DNA from: G963708235 sp963708235
GTDB taxonomy: Bacteria; Actinomycetota; Acidimicrobiia; Spongiisociales; UBA5794
Assembly (NCBI GenBank): GCA_963708235.1
Contig: OY970200.1
Span: 372,001-436,000 of the forward strand
Direction: 5' to 3'
Length of the DNA: 64,000 nt
The first letter of the stretch is position 1. Every line of letters starts with the position of its first letter. The notes beneath the pieces were generated by a model, which was given only the letters and a program-made list of their open reading frames with translations, was not told the DNA's origin and searched no databases. Shown here piece by piece: positions 44,069 to 52,909 of the stretch. A program made the translations under genes and the position numbers.

Positions 44069-44098
44069 TGGGAGGGGGAGTGCGGTCTCCCCCTCCCA
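44069..44098 (-). terminator. Attenuator hairpin between binding-protein and permease genes
   Basis: Perfect 12-bp arms tgggagggggag and ctccccctccca with loop tgcggt. On the minus strand it follows the substrate-binding gene. Such partial terminators raise binding-protein output over permease. Confidence 0.65.
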
Positions 44099-44108
44099 TT
44101 GAACCTAC

Positions 44109-45119
44109 TCAGCGCAGACCGGCCTCCGAGTAGGCGATGACGTCGGCGGCGGTCTCGGCGGTGACGATCTGCGGCCCGGTGAGGATCACCCGGTCCACCG
44201 AACCCAGCGGTAGCGCCCCGGTGTCGAGGAACTTGGTCAGCAGCACGATCGGCATGTATCCCTGCAGGTACTGGGCCTGGTCGATGGCGAACAGCATCTC
44301 ACCGTCGACGATGGCCTGGAGCACCTCGGGACCGAGGTCGAAGGTCGCCAGTGACAGGTCCAGCCCGGCCTCCTCGACAGCGAGCATCGTCGGCGCCGCT
44401 CCGGTCGGTCCCAGAGTGAGGACGCCGTCGATGCCGGTGTTGGCCTGGAGGGCGCCTCCGACTGCCGACTGGGCCCCCGCCGGATCGTTGAGATCGACCG
44501 GCACCACGGTCACCGTACCGCCGAGACCGTCGGTGAAGCCCTCACACCGCGAATCGAGCGCGGCATTGCCGACTTCCTGGTTGATACACAGCGCCGTGGT
44601 GACACCCTCGTCGGCCATCCGCTGCCCTGCGATCAACCCGGCCTCGTATTCGGTCTGACCGACATGGACCAGCACTCCGAGGTCGGCGAACACGTCGGAA
44701 CCCGAGTTCATCGAGATCACCGGAATCCCGGCATCGACGGCGGCGGTGATCGAGGCGCTCAGTGCGTCCGCATCGGGGATGGTGACCACCAGACCGTCGG
44801 GCTGTGACGCCACCGCGGCATCGATGAGCTGGCTCATCGCCGCCATGTCGAAGGTGCCGGGTGCCTGGTATTCGACTGTGACGCCCATGTCGTCGGCGCC
44901 AGCGTTGACACCGTTGGCGGCGACCGACCAGAACGGATCCGATGACTGGCCGTGGGAGACCACCACGAACCGGTAGTCGCGTTGGCTCACCCCGTTGTCG
45001 GTGCCGTCACCGCCGGCGGAAGTGGTGTCGGTGTCGTCGCCGCTTGTGTCGTCGCCGTTGCAGGCGGTGCCGACGAGCGCCAGCACCAGTAACAGGAGCA
45101 TCCAGGTTCGGTTCTTCAT
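44109..45119 (-). CDS. Sugar ABC importer, substrate-binding lipoprotein
   Basis: A 336-aa periplasmic-binding-protein type I lipoprotein. Lipobox VGTAC gives Cys20; an acidic Thr/Gly linker follows, then YRFVVVSHGQSSDPFWS, which opens the ligand fold. DGLVVTIPDAD and VISMNSGSD are typical of ribose/inositol-type binding proteins. I prefer ATG 45119, with GAGG and GAGGAG suitably upstream; ATG 45128 sits directly on GAGGAG and is less likely. Placed between iolE and its permease, it probably binds myo-inositol or a related polyol. Confidence 0.9.
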   Translation of the reverse strand: MKNRTWMLLLLVLALVGTACNGDDTSGDDTDTTSAGGDGTDNGVSQRDYRFVVVSHGQSSDPFWSVAANGVNAGADDMGVTVEYQAPGTFDMAAMSQLIDAAVASQPDGLVVTIPDADALSASITAAVDAGIPVISMNSGSDVFADLGVLVHVGQTEYEAGLIAGQRMADEGVTTALCINQEVGNAALDSRCEGFTDGLGGTVTVVPVDLNDPAGAQSAVGGALQANTGIDGVLTLGPTGAAPTMLAVEEAGLDLSLATFDLGPEVLQAIVDGEMLFAIDQAQYLQGYMPIVLLTKFLDTGALPLGSVDRVILTGPQIVTAETAADVIAYSEAGLR

Positions 45120-45185
45120 ATACCTCATCTCCTCACGTTCGCTCCGATGCGCCGGGGGTGGGGCATCGTCCTTCTTCCCGGTCGC

Positions 45186-46097
45186 TCAGGGGGCCGGGAC
45201 GCTCTGTAGAAATCTGAGGGATACGGCGACATCGAGGACGGGTCCCGCACCGTGTTCGGGAGCCCCGGAGAGCACCTGGTCCTGCTCCAGCACATACCAG
45301 CCCCGATATCCGACGGCGTCGAGCTCCCGGACGATGGCCGCCACATCGACGTCGCCCTCGCCGAGAGGCCGGTACAGCCCGGCGGCGACGGCGTCGTGGT
45401 AGCTGATGTCTCCGGTGCGGACCTTGCCGGCCATCGCCGCATCGACGTCCTTCATGTGGACGTGACCGATGCGGGTGGCGTGGCGGCGGGCCAGCTCGAG
45501 GGGATCGCCGCCACCAACCATCACATGGCCGGTGTCGAGACACAGCGCCACCTCGCTCACCTCGAGAAGTCGCTCGATCTGTTCGGTGGTCTCGACGACG
45601 GTCCCGTAGTGCGGGTGCAGTGTGGTGCGCATCGCGATCCCGGTGGCGGCCACCATGGCCTCCACCTCGGTGAGGGCCGAGGCGAGATGGTCCCACTGCC
45701 GGTCGTCGAGCTCCGGGGAGTCCTCGTAGCCTTCGGCCCCGGTGGATGCCGCCATCACCACCGCTTCGGCGCCGGCCATGGCGAGCAGATCGATGCGGTC
45801 CCGCACCGCCGGACGGTCGACTGCCCACTGCAGCGGATCGTGCAGCACCGCCGGGATGAATCCGGCCACCAACACCAGCCCGTAGCCCCCGATGAGCCGG
45901 TTGATCCGGGGGGCGTCGTCCGGGAGGAACCCGTCGGGTCCCAGCTCGGTGGCGGACAGCCCGAGTGACGACATCTCGGCCAGCACCCGGTCGGGTTCGA
46001 GCTGATGACCCCATCCGGGCACCTCGCAGATTCCCCACGAGATGGGCGCCCCGGCGACGGGCCGGTACGGAAGGGGTGCAGTGGTCGCTTCGGTCAT
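45186..46097 (-). CDS. iolE: Inosose dehydratase (IolE-like sugar isomerase/epimerase family)
   Basis: A 303-aa AP-endonuclease-2 type TIM-barrel enzyme expected to dehydrate scyllo-inosose to diketo-inositol. Signatures: ISWGICEVPGWGHQL near residue 19, HPHYGTVVE near 155 and CLDTGHVMVGGGDP near 178, with HVHMKDVD near 204. ATG 46097 follows GAGGTGG and overlaps the iolG stop. IolI-type isomerases are related; the complete pathway around it favours IolE. Confidence 0.88.
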   Translation of the reverse strand: MTEATTAPLPYRPVAGAPISWGICEVPGWGHQLEPDRVLAEMSSLGLSATELGPDGFLPDDAPRINRLIGGYGLVLVAGFIPAVLHDPLQWAVDRPAVRDRIDLLAMAGAEAVVMAASTGAEGYEDSPELDDRQWDHLASALTEVEAMVAATGIAMRTTLHPHYGTVVETTEQIERLLEVSEVALCLDTGHVMVGGGDPLELARRHATRIGHVHMKDVDAAMAGKVRTGDISYHDAVAAGLYRPLGEGDVDVAAIVRELDAVGYRGWYVLEQDQVLSGAPEHGAGPVLDVAVSLRFLQSVPAP

Positions 46098-47092
46098 ACG
46101 GCCACCTCGTCGAGTCGGACCGGTCGGTGCTCGGTGCGCGACAGATCGCAGGCAACGGCCACCCGCAGCGCCTCCATGGCGTCGGCGACGGTACATGGAT
46201 TCGGTCGGCGACCGGCGGCGACCTCGACAAAGGCCCGCAACTCCGCCTCGTAGGCGGAACGGAAGCGTTCCTGGAAGTTCGGGTAGGGATCGTCGGGCAT
46301 CTCTGGTCCGCCGGGTTCGAGTGAACGGAGCGGGGTGCGGTCGTCCCACCCGACGGCGACGCTGTCACCGGACCCGAAGAGTTCCATGCGGATGTCGTAC
46401 CCGTGGGGGTCGTGGCGGGTGCTCGACAGGATTCCCCTCGCTCCCGAATCGAGGGTGAGGATGGCGACGCCGGTGTCGATGTCGTCGTACTTGGCGAACA
46501 CCGGGAAACCGAGCACAGCGCCGTCGGCATAGACCTCCACCACGTCCTGTCCGGTGACGAATCGGAGTGCATCGAAGTCGTGAACCCCGAAATCGCGGAA
46601 CAGACCGCCCGAGGTGGGGATGTAGCCCTCGTGGGGCGGCTCCGGATCGTGGCCCACCATCCGGATGATGTAGATCGTCCCCAGCCCACCCGAGGCCACC
46701 AGGTCGTGGGCGGCCCGGTAGCCGGGATCGAAGCGACGCTGGAATCCCATCTGGACCGTGACCCCGCTGGCGGCGACATGGTCGACGATCGCTGCCGTCG
46801 ATTCCAGGTCGAGCGATACCGGCTTCTCGCAGAAGGTCGGTTTCCCGGCGGCGGTGGTGAGGCGGATCAGGTCGGCGTGCGCCGAAGTGGCGGCGGTGAT
46901 GACCACGGCGTCGACGGTGTCGATCAGGGTGGCGATGTCGTCAACGGCGACGAGGCCGAGTTCGGCGGCGACCGTATCGGCCCGGTGCGGGTCCAGGTCG
47001 CCGATCGAGACCCGGTCGACTCCCGGGGAGGCCTCGAGGATCTTGGCATGGAGACCGCCGATGCGGCCTACGCCGATGACACCGATGTGCAT
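46094..47092 (-). CDS. iolG: Myo-inositol 2-dehydrogenase
   Basis: A 332-aa GFO/IDH/MocA-family NAD-dependent dehydrogenase that oxidises myo-inositol to scyllo-inosose. The Rossmann start is IGVIGVGRIGGLHA; CEKPVSLDL (near residue 88) contains the conserved EKP, and FRDFGVHDFDALRF (near 164) the catalytic Asp/His. First gene of the minus-strand arm; the regulatory palindrome lies about 50 bases upstream. Confidence 0.9.
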   Translation of the reverse strand: MHIGVIGVGRIGGLHAKILEASPGVDRVSIGDLDPHRADTVAAELGLVAVDDIATLIDTVDAVVITAATSAHADLIRLTTAAGKPTFCEKPVSLDLESTAAIVDHVAASGVTVQMGFQRRFDPGYRAAHDLVASGGLGTIYIIRMVGHDPEPPHEGYIPTSGGLFRDFGVHDFDALRFVTGQDVVEVYADGAVLGFPVFAKYDDIDTGVAILTLDSGARGILSSTRHDPHGYDIRMELFGSGDSVAVGWDDRTPLRSLEPGGPEMPDDPYPNFQERFRSAYEAELRAFVEVAAGRRPNPCTVADAMEALRVAVACDLSRTEHRPVRLDEVAV

Positions 47093-47140
47093 GGCTGGAG
47101 GCTCCCCGGGGGGTAGGGATCGAGATCACGGTCGAAATCT

Positions 47141-47170
47141 GTTGGAACGTTCCAACGTTTGGGCTAAGTT
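47141..47170. promoter_or_regulatory. LacI-type operator and candidate iolD promoter
   Basis: GTTGGAACGTTCCAAC (47141-47156) is a perfect 16-bp palindrome with the central CG of LacI-family operators. It includes TTGGAA, 17 bases before TAAGTT (47165-47170), a candidate -35/-10 pair for iolD. The operator covers the -35, so the LacI protein encoded downstream would repress, and it can act on both divergent arms. Confidence 0.75.
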
Positions 47171-47319
47171 ACGACGGGACGGCAAGTGCTGTCAAGCGGA
47201 ACCGCCGGTTTTCTGAACCCCTCACCCAGCCTGCTCACAGGGGCCCATCCACCGGATGGGTACCCCACAGCGAATGCAGGCCCCGATCAGACCCCCCGAA
47301 AGCGTGGAGGACCGAGACG

Positions 47320-49200
47320 ATGGAGACGGTGCGGCTGACCACCGCCCAGGCGTTGGTGCGGTATCTCGTCGCCCAACGCACCGAGGTCGATGGGGTCGAG
47401 GTCCCGGTGTTTCCCGGTGTGTTCGGGATCTTCGGCCACGGCAACGTCACCGCTCTCGGTGAGGCCCTCTACCCGGTTCGCAAGCTGCTTCCCACCTGGC
47501 GGGGGCAGAACGAACAGTCGATGGCGATGGCCGCCATCGGGTTCGCCAAGGCGCGCCGGCGTCGCCAGGTGATGATCGCCACCTCGTCGATCGGACCGGG
47601 CGCCCTCAATATGGTCACCGCCGCCGGTATCGCCATGGCCAACCGGCTCCCGGTGCTGCTCATCGCCGGCGACACCTTCGCCAACCGACTCCCCGACCCG
47701 GTGCTCCAGCAGGCCGAACGTTTCGACGATCCCACGGTGACCGTCAACGATGCGTTCCGACCGGTGGTCCGCTACTGGGATCGCATCACCCACCCCGCCC
47801 AGGTGCTCCAGTCGCTCCCGCAGGCCGTGGCGACCCTGCTCGATCCGGCGGACACCGGTCCGGTCTTCATCGGGCTCCCCCAGGACATCCAGGCGGAGGC
47901 GTACGACTACCCGGCGGTGTTCTTCGAGACCCGGGTGCACCGCATCCGCCGCCAGAGCCCCGATCCCGCCGAGGTGGAGGTGGCCGCATCGCTGCTCCGT
48001 GACGCCGAGCGCCCGTTGATCATCGCCGGCGGCGGGGTGAGGTACTCGGAGGCGGAGGAGGCGCTGCGGACCTTTGCCGTCACCCACGGGATCCCCGTCG
48101 TCGAGACCGTGGCCGGGAAGGGCTCGCTGGGATGGGATCACCCCCACAACGCCGGTCCCATCGGGGTCACCGGGTCGTCGAGCGCCAACGCCCTTGCCGC
48201 CGAGGCCGATGTGGTGGTGGCCGTCGGCACCCGGCTCCAGGACTTCACCACCGGGTCGTGGAGTGTCTTCCACAACGACCGGATGACGCTGGTGTCGATC
48301 AACGTCGCCAGATACGACGTGGCCAAACACCGCAGCCATCCGGTGCTCGGAGATGCCCGGGAGAGCCTGGCCGCCCTTGCCGCCGCCACCGGAGACTGGA
48401 CGGCACCGCCGGGCTGGCTGGCATCGGCGCAGCGGCTCACCGCCGAATGGTGGGGCTACATCGACCAGGTCCAGTCGGGCGACCATCCCACCCCCACCGG
48501 GTTGCCGTCGTATGCCCAGGTGATCGGGGTGGTCAATCATCTTGCCGGGCCGGCCGACTACGCCGTGGCGGCCGCCGGTGGGTTTCCCGGGGAGCTCAAC
48601 AAGATGTGGCGGACCGACCGGTCCGGGAGCTTCGACTGCGAGTACGGGTTCAGTTGCATGGGATACGAGATCGGCGGCGCCTGGGGTGCGGCCATGGCGT
48701 CCACCCACGAGACAGGGGAGGAGGACCGCCGTCGCAATGTGATCAGCTTCTGTGGCGACGGTTCCTACATGATGCTCAGCCCCGATGTGTTTTCCTCGGT
48801 GCTCACCGGTCACAAGATGATCATGGTGCTCTGCGACAACGGCGGGTACGCCGTGATCCAGCGCCTCCAGGAGTTCAAGGGCTCTGCCCCGTTCAACAAC
48901 CGCTACGACGAGGGCACCCTGCGGGCCGTGGAGATCGAGCCCGACTACGCCGCCCACGCCGAATCGATGGGTGCGATCGTGGAACGGGCGGCCGATCTCG
49001 AAGATCTCGCCGCGGCGTTCCGGCGGGCTCAGCAGGCGGAGCGGACCACCGTCATCGTGATCCGCACCGACCCGTCGACATGGACCGAGGGCGACGCCTG
49101 GTGGGATGTGGCGGTGCCCGAGGTGAGCGACCGCCACGAGGTACGCCTGGCCAGAGCCGCCCACGAAGCCGAACGCAAACATCAGCGGCGCGGGGTGTGA
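47320..49200 (+). CDS. iolD: 3D-(3,5/4)-trihydroxycyclohexane-1,2-dione acylhydrolase
   Basis: A 626-aa ThDP-dependent enzyme that opens the ring of diketo-inositol to 5-deoxyglucuronate. FGIFGHGNVTALGEAL near residue 36 and WRGQNEQSMAMAAIGFAKA near 60 (cofactor Glu) are specific for IolD; the ThDP motif ISFCGDGSYMML with a following Asn lies near 476. First gene of the plus-strand arm, 1 base before lacI. Confidence 0.95.
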   Translation: METVRLTTAQALVRYLVAQRTEVDGVEVPVFPGVFGIFGHGNVTALGEALYPVRKLLPTWRGQNEQSMAMAAIGFAKARRRRQVMIATSSIGPGALNMVTAAGIAMANRLPVLLIAGDTFANRLPDPVLQQAERFDDPTVTVNDAFRPVVRYWDRITHPAQVLQSLPQAVATLLDPADTGPVFIGLPQDIQAEAYDYPAVFFETRVHRIRRQSPDPAEVEVAASLLRDAERPLIIAGGGVRYSEAEEALRTFAVTHGIPVVETVAGKGSLGWDHPHNAGPIGVTGSSSANALAAEADVVVAVGTRLQDFTTGSWSVFHNDRMTLVSINVARYDVAKHRSHPVLGDARESLAALAAATGDWTAPPGWLASAQRLTAEWWGYIDQVQSGDHPTPTGLPSYAQVIGVVNHLAGPADYAVAAAGGFPGELNKMWRTDRSGSFDCEYGFSCMGYEIGGAWGAAMASTHETGEEDRRRNVISFCGDGSYMMLSPDVFSSVLTGHKMIMVLCDNGGYAVIQRLQEFKGSAPFNNRYDEGTLRAVEIEPDYAAHAESMGAIVERAADLEDLAAAFRRAQQAERTTVIVIRTDPSTWTEGDAWWDVAVPEVSDRHEVRLARAAHEAERKHQRRGV

Positions 49201-49201
49201 G

Positions 49202-50332
49202 ATGACGCACAGGAACGGGCCGACCATCGTCGACGTCGCCGCCAGGGCCGGTGTGTCGAAGTCGTTGGTCTCGTTGGTGATGCGTCAGGCGCCGAATGTC
49301 AGCGAGGAGAAGCGGACCGCCGTGTTGCGCGCCGCCTCCGAGCTCGGATACCGTCCCAACGCCGCCGCCCGGACCTTGGTGCGTCGGCGGTCCAACATCA
49401 TTGGGGTGCTGCTCTCTGATCTGCACAACCCGTTCTTCACCGAGGTCGTCGGAGGTATCTCCGATGCGGCGTTGAGCCGTGACTACCGGGCGCTGATCAA
49501 CACCGGGGAACGCACCGTCGCCGGCGAGCAGGTGGCCACGGAGACGCTGCTCCAACTACGCACCGACGGGATCATCCTGGTCGGCACCGTGGTCGGTGCG
49601 TCACTGATCGACCGGGTCGGTGCCGAGACCCCGACGGTGCTGGCCTCGCGGGCCAGCAGATCCAAGGTGGTGGACAGCGTCGTCACCGACGACGACATGG
49701 GAGCGCAACTCGCCGTCGACCACCTGGTCGGGTTGGGTCACCGCCGCATCGCCCACATCACGGGTGGGCGCGGCGCCGGCGCCCGTACCCGTCGGCGTGG
49801 GTACGAACGGGCGATGAGCCGCCACGGGCTCACCGCCCTGGTCGCCGATGGCGACTACACCGAGGCCGGAGGCATCGCCGGTGTCGACCTGCTCTTCTCG
49901 GGACGCTCGCGTCCCACCGCAGTGGTGGCCGCCAACGACCTCAATGCGATCGGGGTTCTCCAGGCACTCGCCGCCCGTGGCGTCTCCGTCCCCGACGAGG
50001 TGTCGGTGGTCGGATACGACGACACCTTCCTGGCGGCCCTCGAGCACATCGGTCTCACCAGCGTCCATCAGGAACGCGCCGTGATGGGCCGCACCGCCGT
50101 CGAACTGCTGGTGGAGCGCATCGACGGAGGACGGAGCGAGGCCCGCCACGTCGTACTCGAACCCGGTCTTACGATTCGGACCACCACGGCCCCGCCTCCG
50201 CCCACATCGAGTTCGGGAGCGCCCGGCGCCGTTCCCACATCGATCGGCCCATCCACGACATCCGCCCGAGCCAGAACCTCCCGGCCGACTGCAGCCAATG
50301 CGGTCGCCGTCCCGAAAGGAACTCCCGCATGA
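49202..50332 (+). CDS. LacI-family regulator of the inositol genes
   Basis: A 376-aa regulator. The LacI helix-turn-helix and hinge are at residues 8-60 (TIVDVAARAGVSKSLVSLVM, RPNAAARTLVRRR), followed by a sugar-binding fold (IIGVLLSDLHNPFFTEVVGGI, RPTAVVAANDLNAIGVLQAL). About 45 C-terminal residues after LTIRTTT are Pro/Ser/Thr-rich and unlike the family, as if an original stop was lost. It is cotranscribed with iolD and iolA and most likely binds the palindrome at 47141, releasing it with an inositol metabolite. Confidence 0.9.
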   Translation: MTHRNGPTIVDVAARAGVSKSLVSLVMRQAPNVSEEKRTAVLRAASELGYRPNAAARTLVRRRSNIIGVLLSDLHNPFFTEVVGGISDAALSRDYRALINTGERTVAGEQVATETLLQLRTDGIILVGTVVGASLIDRVGAETPTVLASRASRSKVVDSVVTDDDMGAQLAVDHLVGLGHRRIAHITGGRGAGARTRRRGYERAMSRHGLTALVADGDYTEAGGIAGVDLLFSGRSRPTAVVAANDLNAIGVLQALAARGVSVPDEVSVVGYDDTFLAALEHIGLTSVHQERAVMGRTAVELLVERIDGGRSEARHVVLEPGLTIRTTTAPPPPTSSSGAPGAVPTSIGPSTTSARARTSRPTAANAVAVPKGTPA

Positions 50333-51825
50333 GCACCATCCACCACTGGGTCAACGGCACGACATGGGAGGGGAGTGGGGACCGCAGCGGTCCGGTCTTC
50401 GATCCCGCCACCGGGCGGGAGGCCGCCCGGGTTGCCTTCGCCGACACCGGGGACGTGGACCACGTCGTCGCCGCCGCCGTTGCGGCGTTCCCGGCATGGC
50501 GGGACACCCCGGTCACCCGTCGCCAGGCCATCCTGTTCTCCTTTCGCGAGCTGCTGGTCGCCCACCGCCACGATCTCGCCAAGCTGGTCACGGCCGAGCA
50601 CGGCAAGACCACCGACGACGCCCTCGGCGAGGTCCAGCGCGGTATCGAAGTCGTCGAGTTCGCCTGTGGCATCCCCCATCTGCTCAAAGGTGACTTCTCG
50701 GAACAGGTCTCCACCGGGGTCGACACCTACCGGCTACGCCAGCCGCTGGGGGTCGTCGCCGGGATCACCCCCTTCAACTTCCCGTCGATGGTTCCGATGT
50801 GGATGTATCCGATGGCGATCGCCTGTGGGAACACCTTTGTGCTCAAGCCATCCGAGAAGGACCCCTCGGCGTCGATGTACGCCGCCGAGCTGTTCAGCGA
50901 AGCCGGGCTTCCCGACGGTGTGCTCAACGTGGTGCACGGCGACAAGGTGGCGGTGGACGCAATCCTGAACCACTCCGACATCGCCGCCGTGTCATTTGTC
51001 GGATCGACCCCGATCGCCCGGTACATCTACGAGACCGGCACCGCCCAGGGCAAGCGGGTACAGGCGCTGGGCGGCGCCAAGAACCACATGGTGGTGCTCC
51101 CCGATGCCGACATGGACCTCGCCGCCGACGCCGCCGTGTCGGCCGGATACGGTTCGGCGGGGGAGCGCTGCATGGCGATCTCGGTGGTGGTGACGGTCGG
51201 CGACGCCGCCGATCGGCTCCGTCCCAAGATCGAGGAAAGGATCACCGGGCTGCGGGTCGGTCCCGGGTCGGCGGAAGGCTCCGACATGGGACCGCTGATC
51301 ACCGCCGAACACCGCAGCAAGGTCTCCGGGTACATCGACGCAGGGGAGGCGTCCGGCGCCACGCTGGTCACCGATGGCCGCGGGCTGGTCGTCGACGGCC
51401 ACGACGACGGCTTCTATCTCGGTCCGACCCTGTTCGACCATGTGAAGTCCGACATGAGCATCTACCTGGAGGAGATCTTCGGCCCGGTGCTCGGGTTGGT
51501 GCGGCTGGAAACCTACGAGGAAGCCATCGCCATGGTCAACGAGAACCAGTACGGCAACGGCACCGCCGTGTTCACCAACGACGGAGGCGCCGCCCGCAAG
51601 TTCCAGAACGAGATCCAGGTCGGCATGGTCGGCATCAACGTCCCGATCCCCGTCCCGCTCTCCTTCTACAGCTTCGGCGGTTGGAAGAACTCCATCTTCG
51701 GCTCCCACGCCATCTACGGCCCCGAAGGCATCCACTTCTACACCCGCCAGAAAGTCGTCATCTCCCGCTGGCCCGACCCCATCCACCGCGGCGTCGACCT
51801 CGGCTTCCCCCAACACGGCACCTGA
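50329..51825 (+). CDS. iolA: Methylmalonate/malonate-semialdehyde dehydrogenase, CoA-acylating
   Basis: A 498-aa aldehyde dehydrogenase of the MmsA/IolA group, converting malonate semialdehyde plus CoA to acetyl-CoA and CO2, the last inositol step. GVVAGITPFNFPSMVPMWMYP and the nucleophile Cys281 in GSAGERCMA are characteristic; it lacks the usual Glu of hydrolytic ALDHs, as expected for CoA-acylating members. ATG overlaps the lacI stop, with AAAGGA upstream. Also called mmsA in valine catabolism; the context favours inositol. Confidence 0.95.
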   Translation: MSTIHHWVNGTTWEGSGDRSGPVFDPATGREAARVAFADTGDVDHVVAAAVAAFPAWRDTPVTRRQAILFSFRELLVAHRHDLAKLVTAEHGKTTDDALGEVQRGIEVVEFACGIPHLLKGDFSEQVSTGVDTYRLRQPLGVVAGITPFNFPSMVPMWMYPMAIACGNTFVLKPSEKDPSASMYAAELFSEAGLPDGVLNVVHGDKVAVDAILNHSDIAAVSFVGSTPIARYIYETGTAQGKRVQALGGAKNHMVVLPDADMDLAADAAVSAGYGSAGERCMAISVVVTVGDAADRLRPKIEERITGLRVGPGSAEGSDMGPLITAEHRSKVSGYIDAGEASGATLVTDGRGLVVDGHDDGFYLGPTLFDHVKSDMSIYLEEIFGPVLGLVRLETYEEAIAMVNENQYGNGTAVFTNDGGAARKFQNEIQVGMVGINVPIPVPLSFYSFGGWKNSIFGSHAIYGPEGIHFYTRQKVVISRWPDPIHRGVDLGFPQHGT

Positions 51826-51848
51826 CAACGCCGGCAGGTGCCGCACGC

Positions 51849-51957
51849 GACAGGTCGGCCTTCAGGGACAACAAGCTTGCGCCCCGCCCCACCTCCTCCC
51901 AGAACCTCGGAGGCACCCCGCCCCCCGGGGCGGGGAGGGCCGAAGAGCGAACGCACG
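51849..51957. repeat. Dispersed repeat block (copy A of element 2, plus GC palindrome)
   Basis: aggtc..ccct.agggacaac.agct.gcgcccc pattern at 51851-51890 recurs at 63541-63580. It is followed by ccccgcccc-cc-ggggcgggg, a near-perfect hairpin, and by cgaagagcgaacgcacgta, which is also the 3' part of the direct repeats at 52.3-52.6 kb. Confidence 0.6.
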
Positions 51958-52241
51958 TAGGCAGATTCCGAAACGAAGCCGCGTTCGCGAACCTTGCCGG
52001 GGTCGCCCCCATCGAGGCGTCCTCCGGGCTCATCACCCGACACCGCCTCAACCGCTACGGCGACCGGCAACTCAACCAGGCACTCCACACCATTGTCCTC
52101 TGCCGGCTCCGCTACGACCCCGAGACCCGCGCCTACGCCGCCCGACGCGCCGCAGAAGGCAAAAAACCAGCCGAGATCCGACGCTGCCTCAAGCGCTACA
52201 TCGCCCGCCACATCTACCGCCTCCTCGAAAACCCCACTTGA
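51957..52241 (+). pseudogene. IS110-family transposase, C-terminal remnant
   Basis: About 94 codons with the C-terminal half of an IS110/IS116/IS902 transposase: FANLAGVAPIEASSG, RHRLNRYGDRQLNQALH and an ending like RCLKRYIARHIYRLLENP. The N-terminal DEDD catalytic half is missing, so the element is inactive. It sits inside a block of repeats downstream of iolA. The frame is merely open upstream through an alternative frame of iolA. Confidence 0.85.
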
Positions 52242-52256
52242 CATCCATAGGAGCGT

Positions 52257-52605
52257 CCCCCCGGGGTGCGTCGGAATACCTCCGGATCGGCAATCTGGGC
52301 GCTCCGAAACCCTTGTGCCCCAACGGCCCGAAATCGGCGGACGGAGTAGATCGACAGACCCCCTGGGGCGGGGGAGGGCCGAAGAGCGAACGCACGTACA
52401 GGGAGGCGAATAGCCTCCTCCCAGAACCCCGGAGGCACTCCGCCCCCCGGGGTGCGTCGGAATACCTCCGGATCGGCAATCTGGGCGCTCCGAAACCCCT
52501 TGTGCCCCAACGGCCCGAAATCGGCGGACGGAGTAGATCGACAGACCCCCCGGGGCGGGGAGGGCCGAAGAGCGAACGCACGTACAGGGAGGCGAATAGC
52601 CTCCT
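52257..52605. repeat. Two near-identical direct repeats, period 186 bp
   Basis: Copy 1 starts at 52257 (ccccccgggg) and copy 2 at 52443; each runs through ggaatacctccggatcgg, atcggcggacggagtagatcg and gaagagcgaacgcacgtaca to a shared end near 52419 and 52605. The copies differ at only a few positions. The spacer before copy 2, tcctcccagaacc..ggaggcac, is also found at 51894-51916, so a partial third copy flanks the IS110 remnant. Confidence 0.85.
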
Positions 52606-52700
52606 TCCTGGGCGAGGGGAGACCCGATGCCAGGCAGGAGAACCCTTGCTGGCCCTCCTTTGGGGGCACTCTCGTGCGTGTCAGGCTCAGTAAGCCAGGT

Positions 52701-52805
52701 CCCCTTTCTGGCCCTCCCCGCCCTGGGGGGCGGGGTGGCTGCGGACGCTTTGCGGACGCAGACGGGGCGGGGCGCGGCGTCGATGTCCCTGCGCTTGCAG
52801 TGTCA
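52701..52805. repeat. Dispersed repeat element 1, copy A
   Basis: About 105 bp closely matching 63381-63485 (core ggtggctgcggacgctt, then gcggacgcagacggggcgg). Each copy starts with a hairpin whose arms differ in sequence but still pair: ccccgccc/gggcgggg here, cccctcct/aggagggg in copy B. Confidence 0.75.
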
Positions 52806-52827
52806 CCACAACTGGCTCGCCAGACTG

Positions 52828-52863
52828 GCCCCTCCCTGCCCCGAGTGAGGGGCAGGGAGGGGC
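52828..52863 (-). terminator. Perfect 15-bp hairpin after the GGT gene
   Basis: Arms gcccctccctgcccc and ggggcagggaggggc with loop gagtga. Second of two hairpins met by transcription leaving the gamma-glutamyltransferase gene. Confidence 0.6.
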
Positions 52864-52873
52864 GGCAGGTACG

Positions 52874-52905
52874 AGATCGCCCGCACTGAACGGTGCGGGA
52901 GATCT
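52874..52905 (-). terminator. Terminator hairpin directly after the GGT gene
   Basis: agatc-g-cccgcac pairs with gtgcggg-a-gatct, 12 pairs around one mismatch, 5 bases after the stop on the minus strand. Confidence 0.65.
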
Positions 52906-52909
52906 TGGG

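Noticed and set aside
47287..49227. 646-codon open frame antisense to iolD
   Set aside because: A shadow of GC-rich codon bias; iolD is an unmistakable family member in the other strand.
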